Shown: piece after piece, positions 1 through 11,912 of the stretch
Layout: each line of letters begins with the position of its first letter
How positions within the stretch are numbered: position 1 is the first letter of the stretch
Assembly: GCA_947652605.1 (NCBI GenBank)
Contig: OX393579.1
Location: 50,846,970-50,910,969, forward strand
Length of the DNA: 64,000 nt
Direction of reading: 5' to 3'
Source of the DNA: Elmis aenea
Lineage: Eukaryota > Arthropoda > Insecta > Coleoptera > Elmidae
Program-made: the position numbers and the translations under genes
The notes under the pieces: generated by a model
Databases searched by the model: none
The model's input: the letters and a program-made list of their open reading frames with translations, nothing else
Told to the model about the DNA's origin: nothing

Positions 1-1245
1 GATACCAAATGTTTTGTATTTCATTGTGCAACAAACAGATAAATGAAGCTATAAATCAGTTAAGAGCAACACTTCAAAAAGTAATACCGACAAATATTTT
101 TTTGTACGTTACTATTAATATCATTGTAATAAAAACTAATTTAATGTAAATACTTCTTATTTGTAGCGGTTTTTTAGTAATTTAGTTTAACCTCCGTCGT
201 TCAATTGATGCTGTACTTTTATTAATTAAGCTGGATAGTTAAACAGTCTTATTGAATGCTAGGTGTCCAGTATTATTTTTCCGTGGAAGTCAGAAACCCG
301 GAAAGGAAAACTTTGGGCGCATGATTTTTTTGGCAGATTCTGTTTGCAAAAACCGTATTAGTAATTAACTAAAGCAAATTTGTCATTCTTCTTTAGTTGC
401 TTGTAAGTTACTGTACCAGTTTTACAAAATCAAAGGCATTTCATCAGCAGGAAAAAGTCTTACGCTATTTTTATGCATCAAGTTAGAATAGTTTATATGT
501 TTTATTAATTAAATTGGTAATGGATTGCTATACCTCAAGTTATCGAACTCAAATAAACTTACAACTTTTTCATTTCAGCAGTAATTCGAAATATTTCATT
601 TAATATCTCAAGTTTTAAAACATAACACCGTAAAATACTAAATAATTTAGAATGTAAGCTTCAGAACTAAAAGAGTTTTCGTTTACTTTTTCTCGACAAC
701 TTATCAATCCGTCTGTTTCATAAGCTAAATAATATCCCCTTAACTGTTTTGTATATTATAAAAGTTGAGCTATTAAAGTCCAGCCATTTGAAAAAGTCTG
801 TGAATAAGTATAAGAGAAGTTTTGACAGTTTGAGGGGTTTTATCCGCCGTCCTACCGCGCCACTACCCTCAAACTCTTTAATTGAATTGCAACCACTGCA
901 CGACATTTCTTTGAGAAGTGGATAAAGTTTTTAATTATTTTCAAACTGGAAAATGAATTTACGACAAATGGAATTCATTAATTTAAACAGCGATATAAAA
1001 TGTTTGCTCTGTTATTGTTCCAACTTCTCGCAGACTTTGTATAATTATTAAAGTTTCAAATGCGAGAAAGAATAATAACAACCTTCTGCGAAATTCCATA
1101 AAAACGGAAAGTTTACTTAATATAATACAAAATTGCCTTCACTGTTTCTCATACTAATTACTTTGGGTTACTTTGATATTGAATCACACAAAAAAAAAGA
1201 TAAAAACTTACTTGAACAAAATTACATAAGACGACATGCTCAATG
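1..1245. other. Unassigned AT-rich DNA
   Basis: No gene, transposon terminus or splice-flanked exon was recognised. Only short chance reading frames occur. The stretch is uniformly AT-rich and resembles intron or intergenic DNA. Confidence 0.5.
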
Positions 1246-1310
1246 TATCACTGCAGAAATGTTGCTTAATATAAGAGATGGAGATTCGGTTAAATTAGCA
1301 AAAAGTTATA
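1246..1310 (+). repeat. Dispersed repeat fragment related to 4.1 kb and 58.2 kb
   Basis: The piece reads ATATAAGAGATGGAG followed by GGTTAAATTAGCA. Close variants occur near 58200-58245 (ATATAAGAGGTAGAG, then AGTTAAATTAGCA) and near 4138-4170, inside the left arm of the long-inverted-repeat transposon. It is probably a scrap of the same Tc1/mariner-like family. Boundaries are not defined. Confidence 0.4.
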
Positions 1311-1765
1311 CAGGGTACACTACAGGTATACACTTTTCCATGGGAGACTATTGCTATCTCCGTAAATAATAAGAATACAAGGTTGGTTAAATGGGACAAA
1401 AGTTAGCTATTTAGGAGTGTATTTTAAACCAGATTTTGTTTTGTTTAAAAATTCCATGGCTTGCGTGATATAACAAAAAAACCGAAATCGATCAAAATTT
1501 TTTAACTTAACTATCTCGGCTATTATTGCGAATACAAAAAAAGTCAAAAGAAAAATGTTTTGTAAATTTCGTTTTCTATAAGATGGCGATAGTCAGATTT
1601 TTTAAAAATAAATTACCGTGCGAGATATTTGACAAAAAAACTTTTTTTTAAATGGTAATCGTAGTAGGTGATGACTTAGATTTTAAGATTATTTTTTTCT
1701 CTTTACAATGACATTATATTTTGTATGTCTATTTTCAAAAATAAACGAAAAAACCTAAAAAAATG

Positions 1766-2111
1766 CAAAATCTTACGATAAAAATCAAGGTTGCCATGGA
1801 AAAAAAACAATAACCGACTTCAATTATTTTATTTCGACCCTTGCTTGTCTATTATAATAATTGTGTTAACTGGGAATAATGTAAATCGACATGTGTAAAT
1901 ATGTTAAATCCTTTTTTGCTAATGTCTTAGTAAGAGGTATAAAATTCATTCATATTATGACTATTAGTATGATTATTTTAATTTCGCATTACATTTGTTG
2001 TAATATCACTGTTTCAAAAGTGACATAATAGACAAGCAAAGCTCGAAATAAAACAATTGAAGTCGGTTTTTGTTTTTTCCATGGCAACCTTGATTTTTAT
2101 CTTAAGATTTA
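1766..2111. repeat. Inverted repeat with about 90-bp arms
   Basis: The left arm (about 1766-1855) and right arm (about 2021-2111) are reverse complements over most of their length. Each contains AAGGTTGCCATGG or its complement, and TAGACAAGCAA or its complement. The spacer is about 165 bp. Upstream, near 1510, lies the box ATCTCGG seen near the ends of many TACAGGGTG elements here. It is probably a non-autonomous foldback DNA element, but no clean terminus or target duplication was found. Confidence 0.55.
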
Positions 2112-2219
2112 TCCTATGATAAAACATATGAAGACTAACATTTTTTTTTTCAAACGGACCTCGTATATTAGGCAAATAAATTTAAATCAACGTATCGTTT
2201 ACAAACAAATAAAGTTTAG

Positions 2220-3260
2220 AGGATCGTTTTACGTGCATCTACGGTTCTTTTAATTCTTTGGGACATGTTAGGGTTTGTAAATAACCCCCATAAAAAACAG
2301 TTTATCCGTCGTAAAAACGCGTAATGAAACAGAAGTTGTATAAAATAACGTCGGTGTCCCGGGATTGACAAGACATACGGACCTGTTACCGAAGTAGCCC
2401 CGATCGGAGGGTAACTTAGTCCAACAACTTGTCGCACAAGTCCCGTCGTGTGAAATTAACAACCGAAGTGCGAACAACCACCCTCCTCCTACCATTAAAT
2501 ACCTTTAAACGCATACTTAAGTTTGGTTCGGCTTATGCAAAGTAGGCTAATGCTAATGCAAAATGTCTTGTTTATCCTTGTTCAGAGTACACACAAGTTC
2601 TTTCAGAATGTTTGCATATCAAACATGCTTTCGCAGCGCGCGCCATCTATGTTTATTTCATATTGAAATTCAATTTTGAAAAAAGTTGAACATTTTCTTG
2701 TAACGCGAAATAAGATTTGATGTCCTCCTCTCCTTTTCCGTTTCCCTTTGAGCCGTGCAGATGAGAAACGGAATATTAAAACAGGCCAAAGTAAACTTTC
2801 CACTCACTCGGACATGCGCGCCCCCTAACAATCATTTTGAATAGTAACAGGACCTGAAATAGTGCAAAGAAAAACAAGGGGATGTAAAAAGTAATACTTT
2901 GAATATGTGATGTAGATGGCTGCGGGAGAGGGATAAAAAACGGTTGAAAGATGCGGGTGTGAGAGCGATGGGGTCGATCGATACGTCATTTGGGCTGTTT
3001 CCATGGCAGCACGTGCCTGTTCCCCACCCACGTACCCCTACCCCTCCCACTTCCCGTTATATTAGTGCTATAGCGAGGGAAATGAATATTTTCTATTTAA
3101 GTTTGTATATGCCCACCCCACATGCTTAATACCATCGCTAAAACTTGGGACTTTGCGCTGCACAATGGTCCTGCGATATATCCGGGTCGTGACATCGTTT
3201 AAGCCCTTCCAGGACCACCTTTCCCAATTATTAAAACGCCGTTTTAATTAGTTACACTTT
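2220..3260. other. GC-richer non-coding island, candidate regulatory DNA
   Basis: This stretch is visibly richer in G and C and in CpG than its surroundings, for example GCAGCGCGCGCC at 2633 and the C-rich run near 3024-3052. It contains no convincing exon and no transposon terminus. Octamer-like and TAAT-type sites occur near 2537-2565. It could be a conserved regulatory block or the edge of a promoter. This is inference from composition only. Confidence 0.25.
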
Positions 3261-4090
3261 GGAACTAACTTATATCTTATCGATTTCTTGTTCTTCGCGG
3301 CACATATGCATGAGCTATGGCCGACACGTACGGAACATTCCATCGTATGAAATATGATCTTTAGTTATTAATGGAGCTTTTCGAGCTTAATTTGAAACGA
3401 AAGAATTGGTGGAGTTTCCTTTCTACCAGTCATGTCTGGGCAATCGCATATTGGAGGAATTTGGAGGTCCCTCGACTGATCGCACAATTCGCGCGAGATT
3501 ACGTTATAGTAGGGGAGTAAATAGCATTTCACTATTAATATTATATTATTTCGGGATAAACTAATTTATTAAATGGCCCGTCATAACTTTGCTCACAATA
3601 TTGCCATGTTTACGAGCTACAAATAATCAGTTAAGTAAGGCATTACATAATCTTAATTTTACGGAAGTTTTTTTGAAAATACGAAACTGTTTGTTATTAT
3701 TAAAAACTTAGATTCTAATAATAATTTTAATATGTATAAGAAGTTTATACGAGGTACGTGATTCATCATGCAGATCTTGTTACCTGTTAAAGATAAAAAT
3801 ATGATTAAATTAGCAAACAAGTGTGCAAACACATACTTTGTGATATTGAAAAATCCTGCTAACATATTTTTAAGTTGCATTGATTTTTTTTTAATCATTA
3901 CAACTACATGAGCTTAAAATTAATTATTCATAGTGTAAGTTTCTTAATCAATCGACAGTGCTAAAATTTGTGTAGCTTATTTAATTTAATTTTTCTACCT
4001 TATATTGGGCGCAATACGGGGATTGTTATGGTATTTTTTTGGCAAATCCTGAAGTAACACAAGAATTACATTTCACATAAAAAATTAAAA
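3261..4090. other. Unassigned AT-rich DNA
   Basis: No gene, repeat terminus or RNA gene was recognised here. Confidence 0.5.
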
Positions 4091-4698
4091 AATACACGGT
4101 GTCCAAGATAAGAATGCACAGCATGTGGATCTCGTTTATTATAAGAGATACAGGTTTGTTTAAATTAGATGAATTATTCCTTAGTATGAGAGGAGACACA
4201 ATCAATTAAAAAAAAAAACAAAATTCCTCGTACTCCAGATGTTATAGCAAAAAATATGAAAATGTTAAAATTATCTTTCTCTCATAACTTTTTTGTCTTA
4301 ATCATTAGATCAATTTTATTAGTACTTTCTAAACGTACTCTTAAATGGAAAATGTACCTAACTGTTATTTTAGATTTTTTTATCACTTACAATTTTTGAG
4401 ATATTACCCCTAATTTTGTTTTTTGTTTCCTTATGGGCCACAAAATTGGTTATGGAAATGTGCTTTTGTTTTCTCTTTTAAATGAGGTAATACTTGCTGT
4501 ATCTATTTGTATAAATAAGTCGCAGAATGAATAAAAATCGTATTTTACACATCACTTATCAAGCTGTCTATGAAAATAAAACCAAAAACAACTAATTAAA
4601 TTAATGTCAAATGACAGTTGCCATTTGTCTGCGGTATTATTTATTAGAATTTTATATTATTCTTGTGTAATTCAATAGTCTTTGTAGTAATTGTTATA

Positions 4699-4917
4699 AT
4701 GATGGCTACATTTAAAAATTGCGAACAATTTGACATGTTGAGATGCTACATTCTTTACCATAAAAACTGTGTAGAAGCTGAGCGAATATACTTGGAGCTA
4801 TATCCTGATAAAAGGCAACGAAGGGTGCGTAATTACAGAAATTTGGAAATAAATTTAATAGAATATGCGTTTTTCAAGAAACGAACCAAAAATCCAAAAC
4901 AACTCAATAATTATTAG
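4699..4917 (+). pseudogene. Transposase N-terminal helix-turn-helix remnant (DUF4817-like)
   Basis: The frame from ATG 4699 encodes 72 residues and then stops. The segment FKNCEQFDMLRCY, then KNCVEAERIYLELYPDKRQ, follows the pattern of the insect DUF4817-type helix-turn-helix that begins many mariner-like transposases: a DM..CY helix, N...A...Y, then LYPD+RQ. The downstream DDE catalytic domain is absent, because the frame runs into non-coding sequence and the Helitron-like insertion. It lies inside the inverted-repeat element, which argues that it is the surviving start of that element's own transposase gene. A small DNA-binding protein could in theory still be made. The family call is from memory of the motif, not a search. 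Confidence 0.6.
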
Positions 4918-5059
4918 TATTATATATTTTACACAGTTTCTATTGCAAAGAATGTAACATTTCAACATTTAAAATTTTTAATTAGTTGTAAATGTACCCA
5001 TAACAATATGATAACAAATTTTCTGCAAAGGCTATCGAATAACACAACAATGCTCTAAA

Positions 5060-5401
5060 TCTATATATATAAAAAAAAAATGAATGTATGTATGTATGTT
5101 TGTATGGATGTTTGTCCTTTATGCATTCCTATACCATTCATCCGATCCTGACCAAATTTGGCACAGACAATCTATAGGACCATGGGAAGAAGATAGGCTA
5201 TATAAGAATTCCCAGAAGTTCCAAAAATTCCCAAAAGATCCAAATATCACAAAAGTTTCAAAATTCTCAATAGATACAAAAATTCCCAAAAGATCCAAAA
5301 TTCTCAAAAGGTCAAAAACGTCCACCGGGCGCGATCGCGAAGCGCGAGTAGTCTGTGATTGATAAAAAAAAACACCGAGCGAAGCCGGGTCACTACGCTA
5401 G
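5060..5401 (+). mobile_element. Short non-autonomous Helitron-like element
   Basis: It begins with TC (TCTATATATATAAAAA) and ends with CTAG. It lies between a host A at 5059 and a T at 5402, the A/T junction expected of Helitrons. Near the 3' end the sequence CACCGAGCGAAGCCGGGTC is a degenerate GC-rich hairpin of the sort that precedes Helitron CTRR ends. There is a run of ATGT repeats near the 5' end. At 342 bp it has no coding capacity. It interrupts the interior of the long-inverted-repeat element and so is younger than that element. Confidence 0.7.
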
Positions 5402-5959
5402 TATTTAATAAATGATACCGAAGACAAATGGTAACTATCATATGACATTTAATTAGTTGTTTTTTGATTTTATTTTCATAGATAGCTTGATAAGTGTTGG
5501 GTAAAATGCGGTTTTTCTTGATATTGTAACTTATTCATAAAAATAGATATCTATAGGAAGTATCTCATTTAAAAGAGAAAAAAAAATTGTAACTGATAAA
5601 AAAATCTAAAATAACAGTTACATTCTCCATTAAAAAGTACCGTCAGGAAGTACTAATAAAATTAATCTAATGAATTAAATAAAAAAGTTATGATAAAAAG
5701 ACAAATTCAACATTTTCAAATTTTTTTGCTATAACATCTGAAGTACGAGGAATTTTGTACTTTTAAAAATTGATTGTGGCTCCTCTCATACTAAAGAATA
5801 ATTCATCTAATTTAAACAAACCTCTATCTCTTATAATAAGCGATATCGCCATGCCATGCGTTCTTATCTTGGACAACTTGTATACTTATATTTTATTTAT
5901 TTTATTTGGTGCTTAATTTTGAAAAAAATCATCAAGACTACAAAAGAAAACTATTTGCA

Positions 5960-6230
5960 AAGTGCAAAGTGAATGCAGCTGAAATGTAGATTTCTAAGAA
6001 AAAGCCAAGGAAAACCAAAAAAGATCGAATCAGAAATGAAGCATATAGAGAACAATTAAAGATAAAATCAGTTGAAATAATAATAAAAGAAACACAGCTG
6101 GGATGGTTGGGTCACATTTATATGATGAAAGAAGAAAGATTAACCAGAAAAGCCTATGATGCAAGATCACAGGGCAAAACCAAACGTGGTAGACCGAGAA
6201 AAACCTGGCAAGACGAAGTGCAATTTTGTA
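5960..6230 (+). pseudogene. RTE-like LINE reverse transcriptase C-terminal fragment
   Basis: Translation gives KDRIRNEAYREQLKIKS, then QLGWLGHIYMMKEERLTRKA, then GRPRKTWQDEV. This matches the C-terminal region of the better-preserved LINE at 26.0-27.8 kb. Only the last roughly 90 codons remain, an in-frame stop interrupts the start, and the reading is lost after DEV. The fragment lies just right of the inverted-repeat element. It is a dead relic. Confidence 0.8.
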
Positions 6231-6961
6231 CTATATTATGTGACGTCAAGTAGACTACGAAGTTCGAAAGACCTTAATAGTGCTTTTGCTCTGGATAACC
6301 ATCTCACTCCAGTATGTAATAAATGTTCGTTATGTGCACTACCCATTTCTTAGCACAAAATATTAAATAATCTGGACTAAAGTGTTCGAGATTTTACCTG
6401 ACTGATAATTTTACGGCTTCAACCAAAATACGTTTTAAATATGTAAGATTTTTTTTCTTCCTAGCGCTTGTCTATGCAAAAGGCAATGATTTTTGGTGAC
6501 ACTTGTAGCTACTTGCACGATACGTATTACAAATCTCTTCATGTTTCCAGCTCTTGCTTGAGCACCATCTGTACAAATATTAATACACTTCTCCCAACCG
6601 ATTTCCTGTTTAGTTCATGTTAATTTTGATAATTTTTTACGGGGCACTTATTCGCTTTAGGAAATGGTGTTCTATTTGATGCCTTTACCACTGAAGATTA
6701 ACTGAAAATTAGAAGGAAGTTGGTGCATCAACTTAAGCCTTTATAGAAAGACAATTTTTAACAACCATAGGGTTTAACAAACGTGACCCCACCAACTATG
6801 GATTAAAAACATTAACACTATCATTTAATACTTCATAAAAGTATATAAATTGTAAAATCCCCATTTAATTGCTGTATAAAAAACTTTTTTTACATTTAAC
6901 CAAGCTTGTATCTTATACGAATTGGAAATCTTGACCACTGCATTTTATTAAAATTCACAAT
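6231..6961. other. Unassigned DNA
   Basis: No gene was recognised. A short sequence near 6630-6660 (ACGGGGCACTTATTCGCTTT) resembles one near 21058-21085 that follows a LINE 3' end. It may be an old repeat fragment. Confidence 0.4.
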
Positions 6962-6969
6962 GTTACAAT

Positions 6970-7473
6970 CAGGGCTCAAAACCGAAAAAAAAAATTGGTT
7001 AACGGTTAGCCGAAATCGAGAACTTTATTTTTATAACGGTTTTTGTTGAAAAACCGGTTTTATTCGTAAAAAAACGGTTTAGTGTAAAAAACCGATTTAA
7101 ATTATAAACCGGTTTAAAAAACCGGTTAAATTAACCGGTTTTTAAAATTATTTAGATCAGGAATGCAAAGTATGAAAAGATATTATTTATTTATGATTTT
7201 ATAATAAATGTAGCTACAATCAAGCGTTCAGTAATGACTTCTTTACCAACTAATCGCATATAATATATAATACAGATTTTGTATTTTTCATCGTAATTTT
7301 TATTAAAAAAAGATGTTAGAAAAACCGGTTTTTTATTATTTTGGTTAAAGGTTACCGTTTTTTTGGCCTTTAAAAATAACGGTATCGGTTTCGGTTAAAA
7401 ATCACTTTTTCTGACAAAAAATAACGGTTAACCAGTTTTTTAAACTGGTTTAAGAAACCTGTTTCATGCCCTG
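6970..7473. mobile_element. hAT-type MITE with 8-bp target duplication
   Basis: The ends are CAGGGCTC on the left and GCCCTG on the right. The flanking 8 bp GTTACAAT is present perfectly at 6962-6969 and 7474-7481, which is diagnostic of the hAT superfamily. The interior carries many copies of AACCGGTT/AAACCGGTTT in both orientations, probably arrayed transposase-binding sites. The element is 504 bp and has no coding capacity. It shares the AACCGGTT theme with the hAT element at 22.4 kb. Confidence 0.9.
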
Positions 7474-7770
7474 GTTACAATACAAATGTTTGTTAACGTC
7501 TGACACATTAAAATTTATTTTCCAATGAGGAAAATCGTAGCCCACACCAGAATATTTGCGAAAACCAAACAAATTAATAATTAGGCCCTAATATTGTTTA
7601 TTGAACATATTGTCACCGTCAATACCCATTTAATTCAATAATCCAATGTAGGTAAACACACCGGCTGATAATAATATACCTGTATATGCGTTCCAAATAG
7701 AGAGATCAATTAAAATCCTGGTGATAAACCGTCCGACATGATGAAGTGTAAATTGCACACAGGTTAATGC

Positions 7771-7827
7771 GGAATTTCATTCCTGCTGAGAAATTTCATT
7801 CCTGCTGCTAAATTTTGTTCCTGCTGG
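7771..7827 (+). repeat. Three-unit 19-bp tandem repeat
   Basis: Three consecutive 19-bp units occur: GGAATTTCATTCCTGCTGA, GAAATTTCATTCCTGCTGC and TAAATTTTGTTCCTGCTGG. It is a minor local repeat with no evident function. Confidence 0.85.
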
Positions 7828-8485
7828 GAATAGGGTATTATATACGATTAACGTATCTTAAAAGGGTCACTTTAGTTATTAAATTGCTTCACTGAATAAA
7901 ATTGCTCGTTTATATAGTCTCATCAACAGTTTAATAATTTTTATACGGCGTATACTTGTACGTGCCCGGCTATTCAAATGTTCATTAAAAGTAGTTGAGA
8001 TGTAGCATCAAGGGCGCTCAAAAACGAATTGGTACCGCATTTACTTAACAAATAAGTTTTTAATAAGTGGAGCCGTTTCGAGATTTCTGCTGCGACTGTC
8101 AACTTTGTTGATCGTGATTATACTGAATCATTCAATTAGCAAGAAGCCAGTTGACAGTTTTATTCGTCTTTTAATATCAAGCAACAATTTATCACGAGAT
8201 TTTCAAGAACCGATAGCAGTGTTGCAAATTTACGTACAAAAAAAAAAACAGATGAGGTATTTAAAATATTATAAATATCGATATATTACACCTAACTTTC
8301 TTATTTTAAATTCTAAGATTTACAAAATTGTAGTAATTTAAAACTGTTCTTCATTGATAATTGTACATCACATAGCTTATATCACTTATAAAATCAAAAT
8401 AATTGTATTATTAAGTAGGAATATTAACTAAATTTGACTTTTGTCCCATTTATGGTTTAAAAGTTTCCAAACATCAGACACGCTG
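7828..8485. other. Unassigned AT-rich DNA
   Basis: No gene or terminus was recognised. Small reading frames here have no family resemblance. Confidence 0.45.
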
Positions 8486-9472
8486 TACAGGGTGGACCAA
8501 ATTCGCTGTTAGCAGCCATAAAGTACTGCATCACCGGCCCTATCCTTAGCAACGACCGTAAAAGTAACTTTTCAAGCCGTTACCCTTAGCAACGGCCGAA
8601 AAAGTAACTTTTACGGCCGTTGCTAAGGAGAGGGCCGGTAATGCAGTACATACGCCGTCATCTGTCAGTGACAGAATGTCCGTAGTTTCTAACCTATATT
8701 TTTGAAAAATACTAAAAATTTAAATTGTTTTTAATTGTATCGCACAAAAAATGTAATATGCATCTCGGCCAAAACGTACTTTTTGGCCTTGATACATAAA
8801 TAACTATTATATCGCTTTTTATTTTGGCACTACAGACGCAAAATGAAATTACATCATTTTTGAAAATTCACTTTAACTTAATTGTTTATTAAAATAGCAC
8901 AAACGTTATGAAGGTTTTTTACACAGTTTTTTATGTTTAATTAAAAACAAAATTAATTTTTTTTTAGCGATTGACTTTCGAGATATAAAGTAAACTTATA
9001 TTATTTAAGAGAAACCCTTGTTGGCCATGACCTTTATATGATGGAGAATGTTCTTAGCTTTTCAAAAATATATAATTTTATATATTTGTTGTAAAAAATA
9101 ACCGAGATATGGCTAATTTTGTAAAAATTTCCCTATCAAAGTTTGCCATGATTTCGTAAACAAGTGATGTTTGCAATTATTAAACAAGTAAAGGTAATAT
9201 CCAAGTAAATTTTCAAACTTTTAATTAATCCGTGTGTTCTTTTGCATTTCATAACTGTTTATTGTGGTATTGTGAACAAGTTTGAATACTTTGAAAAGTT
9301 TAATATCTTAGAAATTTACATTGTAATTAATAAAAACGTAGCGGCTGATGCACAATTTACTTTTGTACTAATTTAAATTTAAAAAATAGCCCAAGAGACC
9401 TATACCAGATTTTCGCCAACTATTATGGTAACCGAGATAACCGTAAAACATTCTAATTTGGTCCACCCTGTA
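8486..9472. mobile_element. TACAGGGTG-type MITE, about 1 kb
   Basis: It begins TACAGGGTGGACCAAATT and ends with the reverse complement AATTTGGTCCACCCTGTA, an 18-bp perfect terminal inverted repeat. The TA may be part of a TA target duplication. Near the left end, 8525-8645, is an internal palindrome containing CTTAGCAACG and its complement. The right end has an ATCTCGG box on the opposite strand about 30-40 bp inside. No transposase was recognised. Tc1/mariner affiliation is inferred from TA and from related elements in the window. Confidence 0.75.
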
Positions 9473-10425
9473 TATTTTACTACAAATAAAACCTTTCTGA
9501 GTATTGTAAACAAAGTTTCTCAACATCTCAAAGCAATATTTTAAAATTCTATTGCAGCAAAATTGTACATGTATTCATCACACTATGTAGCTAATTCACC
9601 ATGGCAACTGTTGAATGTAGAAATTTACAATAAACGCTTAAGAAGGGAAATTATCTCGATTTTCTTTACGCATGTTATAATAAAATTATCTGCAATCAAA
9701 AAAAAATCCAACATGCGACCTCATGAAAGGTCAAAAGGTGAAACGCTTGCACGATAACGTTAATTATTTTTAATTTTAATCGTAAACGTTTCCATTTTCG
9801 TTGTACCGAGGTGTTAGCGTACACAATTCACACATGGCCAACATAGCTGTGTCAAAATACAAATTAGCTCTTAAAAATCGGTATTTAATGGTAATACAGT
9901 TTATTATAATCGCGCATTAAAATATATGTTGCCCGCGGTAGCAAATTTAAACGATTTAAAATTCAAATGCAACCTAACGTGCGTTAATAGTATAATAAAT
10001 ATGTAGATGTGGCCGATAAGATTATGTACTATTGTACGCGGAACAATGGCCAACACCAATACAACCTGATGACTTATGATTAAAGAAATGGCTTTGATAA
10101 GCATTAATACCTTGCAATTTCATGATTATTAGTCAAGATTATAGAACGTAATCCGATCAATAACAATGCATGTACGCAACGTTATGCTCGCGCGTAAACG
10201 CTACGTTGCATGTATTAATTATATCAGATTAAAGCACACATTAATCTAAATCTGTTAATAAGCAGACTCAACTGTACCTGCCTCCGCTCAAAGAGCGATT
10301 TAATAGAAAATTTAACATACATATTACCAACAATCTGTAGCAGGTCGTAAAATTAAACAATAGTACAATACAATTTATAGTAATAGACGAAGCAATTTAA
10401 AATAGACAAAGTGAAACAATACAAA
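9473..10425. other. Unassigned AT-rich DNA
   Basis: No gene was recognised. The sequence looks like ordinary intron or intergenic DNA. Confidence 0.45.
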
Positions 10426-10429
10426 GTGG

Positions 10430-11700
10430 TACACTGGAAAATGAAAGACATAAAAATTTCTGATGGTGATGGTGAGCGCCAAAATTTCCCGGCCTGGCTA
10501 TGAAAGAAACGGCGTAGGTTCAAAATTAAATTTTATTTTTCAATATAATCCCCTTGACATCAATGCACTTATTACATTGTTTTAGCAACAATTTGATACC
10601 CCTAAAAAAATATGCCTTCGGTTTGTCTGCAAAATGTGCCCAAACTTCAGCCTTCGCCTCTTGGTCGTCACTGAAATGGCGCCCGTGAAGGTCCTTTTTC
10701 TAATTTCCAAACAGGTAATAGTCACTGGGGGCCATATCTGGACTATACGGAGGGTGATCGATTTGTTCAAAACCGCAGTCACGAATTGCGGCTTGAGCAA
10801 TTCCAGCAGTGTGCACGGGGGCATTGTCGTGCAGTAAACGCACGCCTCTGGTTAGTTTCCCACGTCTTTTCTCCCGAATATTTTGTCGTAATTTGTGCAG
10901 GAGTGCTGCATAATATTCCCCGTTGACTGTGGGTGTTGCGTTCTTTAAAATCTATGAGAAGAATGCCCTCACAATTCCAAAAGATCGTAGCAGTCACCTT
11001 TTTTTTCGACTGACAGACCCTGAACTTTCTTGGCGGTGCTTCTCCTTTTCGCCTCCATTCCATCAATTCTCTTTTGGACAAAGGATCATAGCAGAGAACC
11101 ATGGTTTTAATCCCTTGTAACAATTGTCTTTAACGCGTCCACAGGATTTTCTCCACAGAGCTCCATAAAACACCACGCTGGCGCTGAACTGCTGGGATAT
11201 GTTTGGAAACCTACCTTGCACTAACTTTATTCATGCCTAACCGATCGTGGAGGATTCGGCGAATGCTGGTATCTGAAAGCCCCGACATTTTTGATAGTTC
11301 TTTCACCTTCAAGCGTCGATCGCCTAATACGAGTTCCTCAACAAGGGCAATCTAGTCGTCCATCACCACTTCCACAGTCCTTCCTGTTCTTGCATCATCT
11401 TCCAAGCATTCTTGCCCCATTCGAAACCGTTTTGCCCAATCTTTTACCACAGAATAAGACGGGATAATGTCCCCGTACACCCCATTCAGTTGAACTTTGC
11501 TTTGAGCAGAAAGACCTTCGCGAGTAAGAAATTTTATAACGGCTCGATACTCAATTTTCGTGACTTCTGACATCGTGATGAACGAATGACAGTTATAAGA
11601 AACCCAATTGACATAAAATCCATTTTTGCTTTTTACAAGGCTAATATGGCTAAAAGTCCAATTGACATTCCATTTTCATTACCTCAAAATTAACTTAAGT
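10430..11700 (-). mobile_element. Broken mariner transposon (boundaries approximate)
   Basis: A full-length but mutated mariner transposase gene on the minus strand defines the element. A related pair of 11-bp sequences (CCAATTGACAT) occurs upstream of the gene at about 11610 and 11662. Clear terminal inverted repeats and TA duplications could not be fixed by eye. A TGGAAAATG-like sequence near 10437 and its possible partner near 11675 are candidates. The overall size, about 1.25 kb, matches a typical mariner. Confidence 0.7.
10529..11573 (-). pseudogene. mariner transposase, DD34D type, frameshifted
   Basis: Starting at 11573 the protein opens MSEVTKIEYRAVIKFLTREG, a mariner N-terminal helix-turn-helix. 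It continues with a second HTH (YSVVKDWAKRFRMG) and a linker. The catalytic core is recognisable across frames. A TRD triplet stands in place of the first catalytic motif and is followed by a stop. KFRVCQSKKKVTATIFWNCE and GILLIDF follow, then HTAGIAQAAIRDCGF and HPPYSPDMAPSDYYLFG with the third Asp. A stop follows LFGN, where an intact protein would continue. Several frameshifts separate the blocks. It is non-functional. The mauritiana-like subfamily is a guess. Confidence 0.9.
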
Positions 11701-11912
11701 TGACTCAAATAAAAAAAAAAGAACTACCTTGTAGAGCAAATAGTTCCCTTTTAAATGACATATAACATTTAGGCAAACAAACATTTTTTTCACAGGCATT
11801 TTCAAATTTTTAAAAAACGGCCATTACTTATTATCCAACCTAATATATTTAAATAAACAAAGACATAGATAAATGACTAAATTAAAATTTATACACAAAC
11901 ATTGCTTCCAGC

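Larger units (their letters stand above)
4096..5882. mobile_element. Tc1/mariner-like transposon with about 0.5-kb inverted repeats
   Basis: The left arm (4096-4650) and right arm (5404-5882) are near-complete reverse complements. The ends read CACGGTGTCCAAGATAAGAA on the left and, on the opposite strand, CAAGTTGTCCAAGATAAGAA on the right. Both ends are flanked by TA, which fits the TA target duplication of the Tc1/mariner superfamily. The region between the arms keeps a helix-turn-helix reading frame (4699-4917) but no catalytic domain, so the element is non-autonomous. A Helitron-like element sits between that frame and the right arm. The arms are very long for Tc1/mariner. Confidence 0.75.

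Noticed and set aside
5084..5362. 92-residue frame starting with a run of Met-Tyr-Val-Cys
   Set aside because: It translates the ATGT repeats and body of the Helitron-like element.
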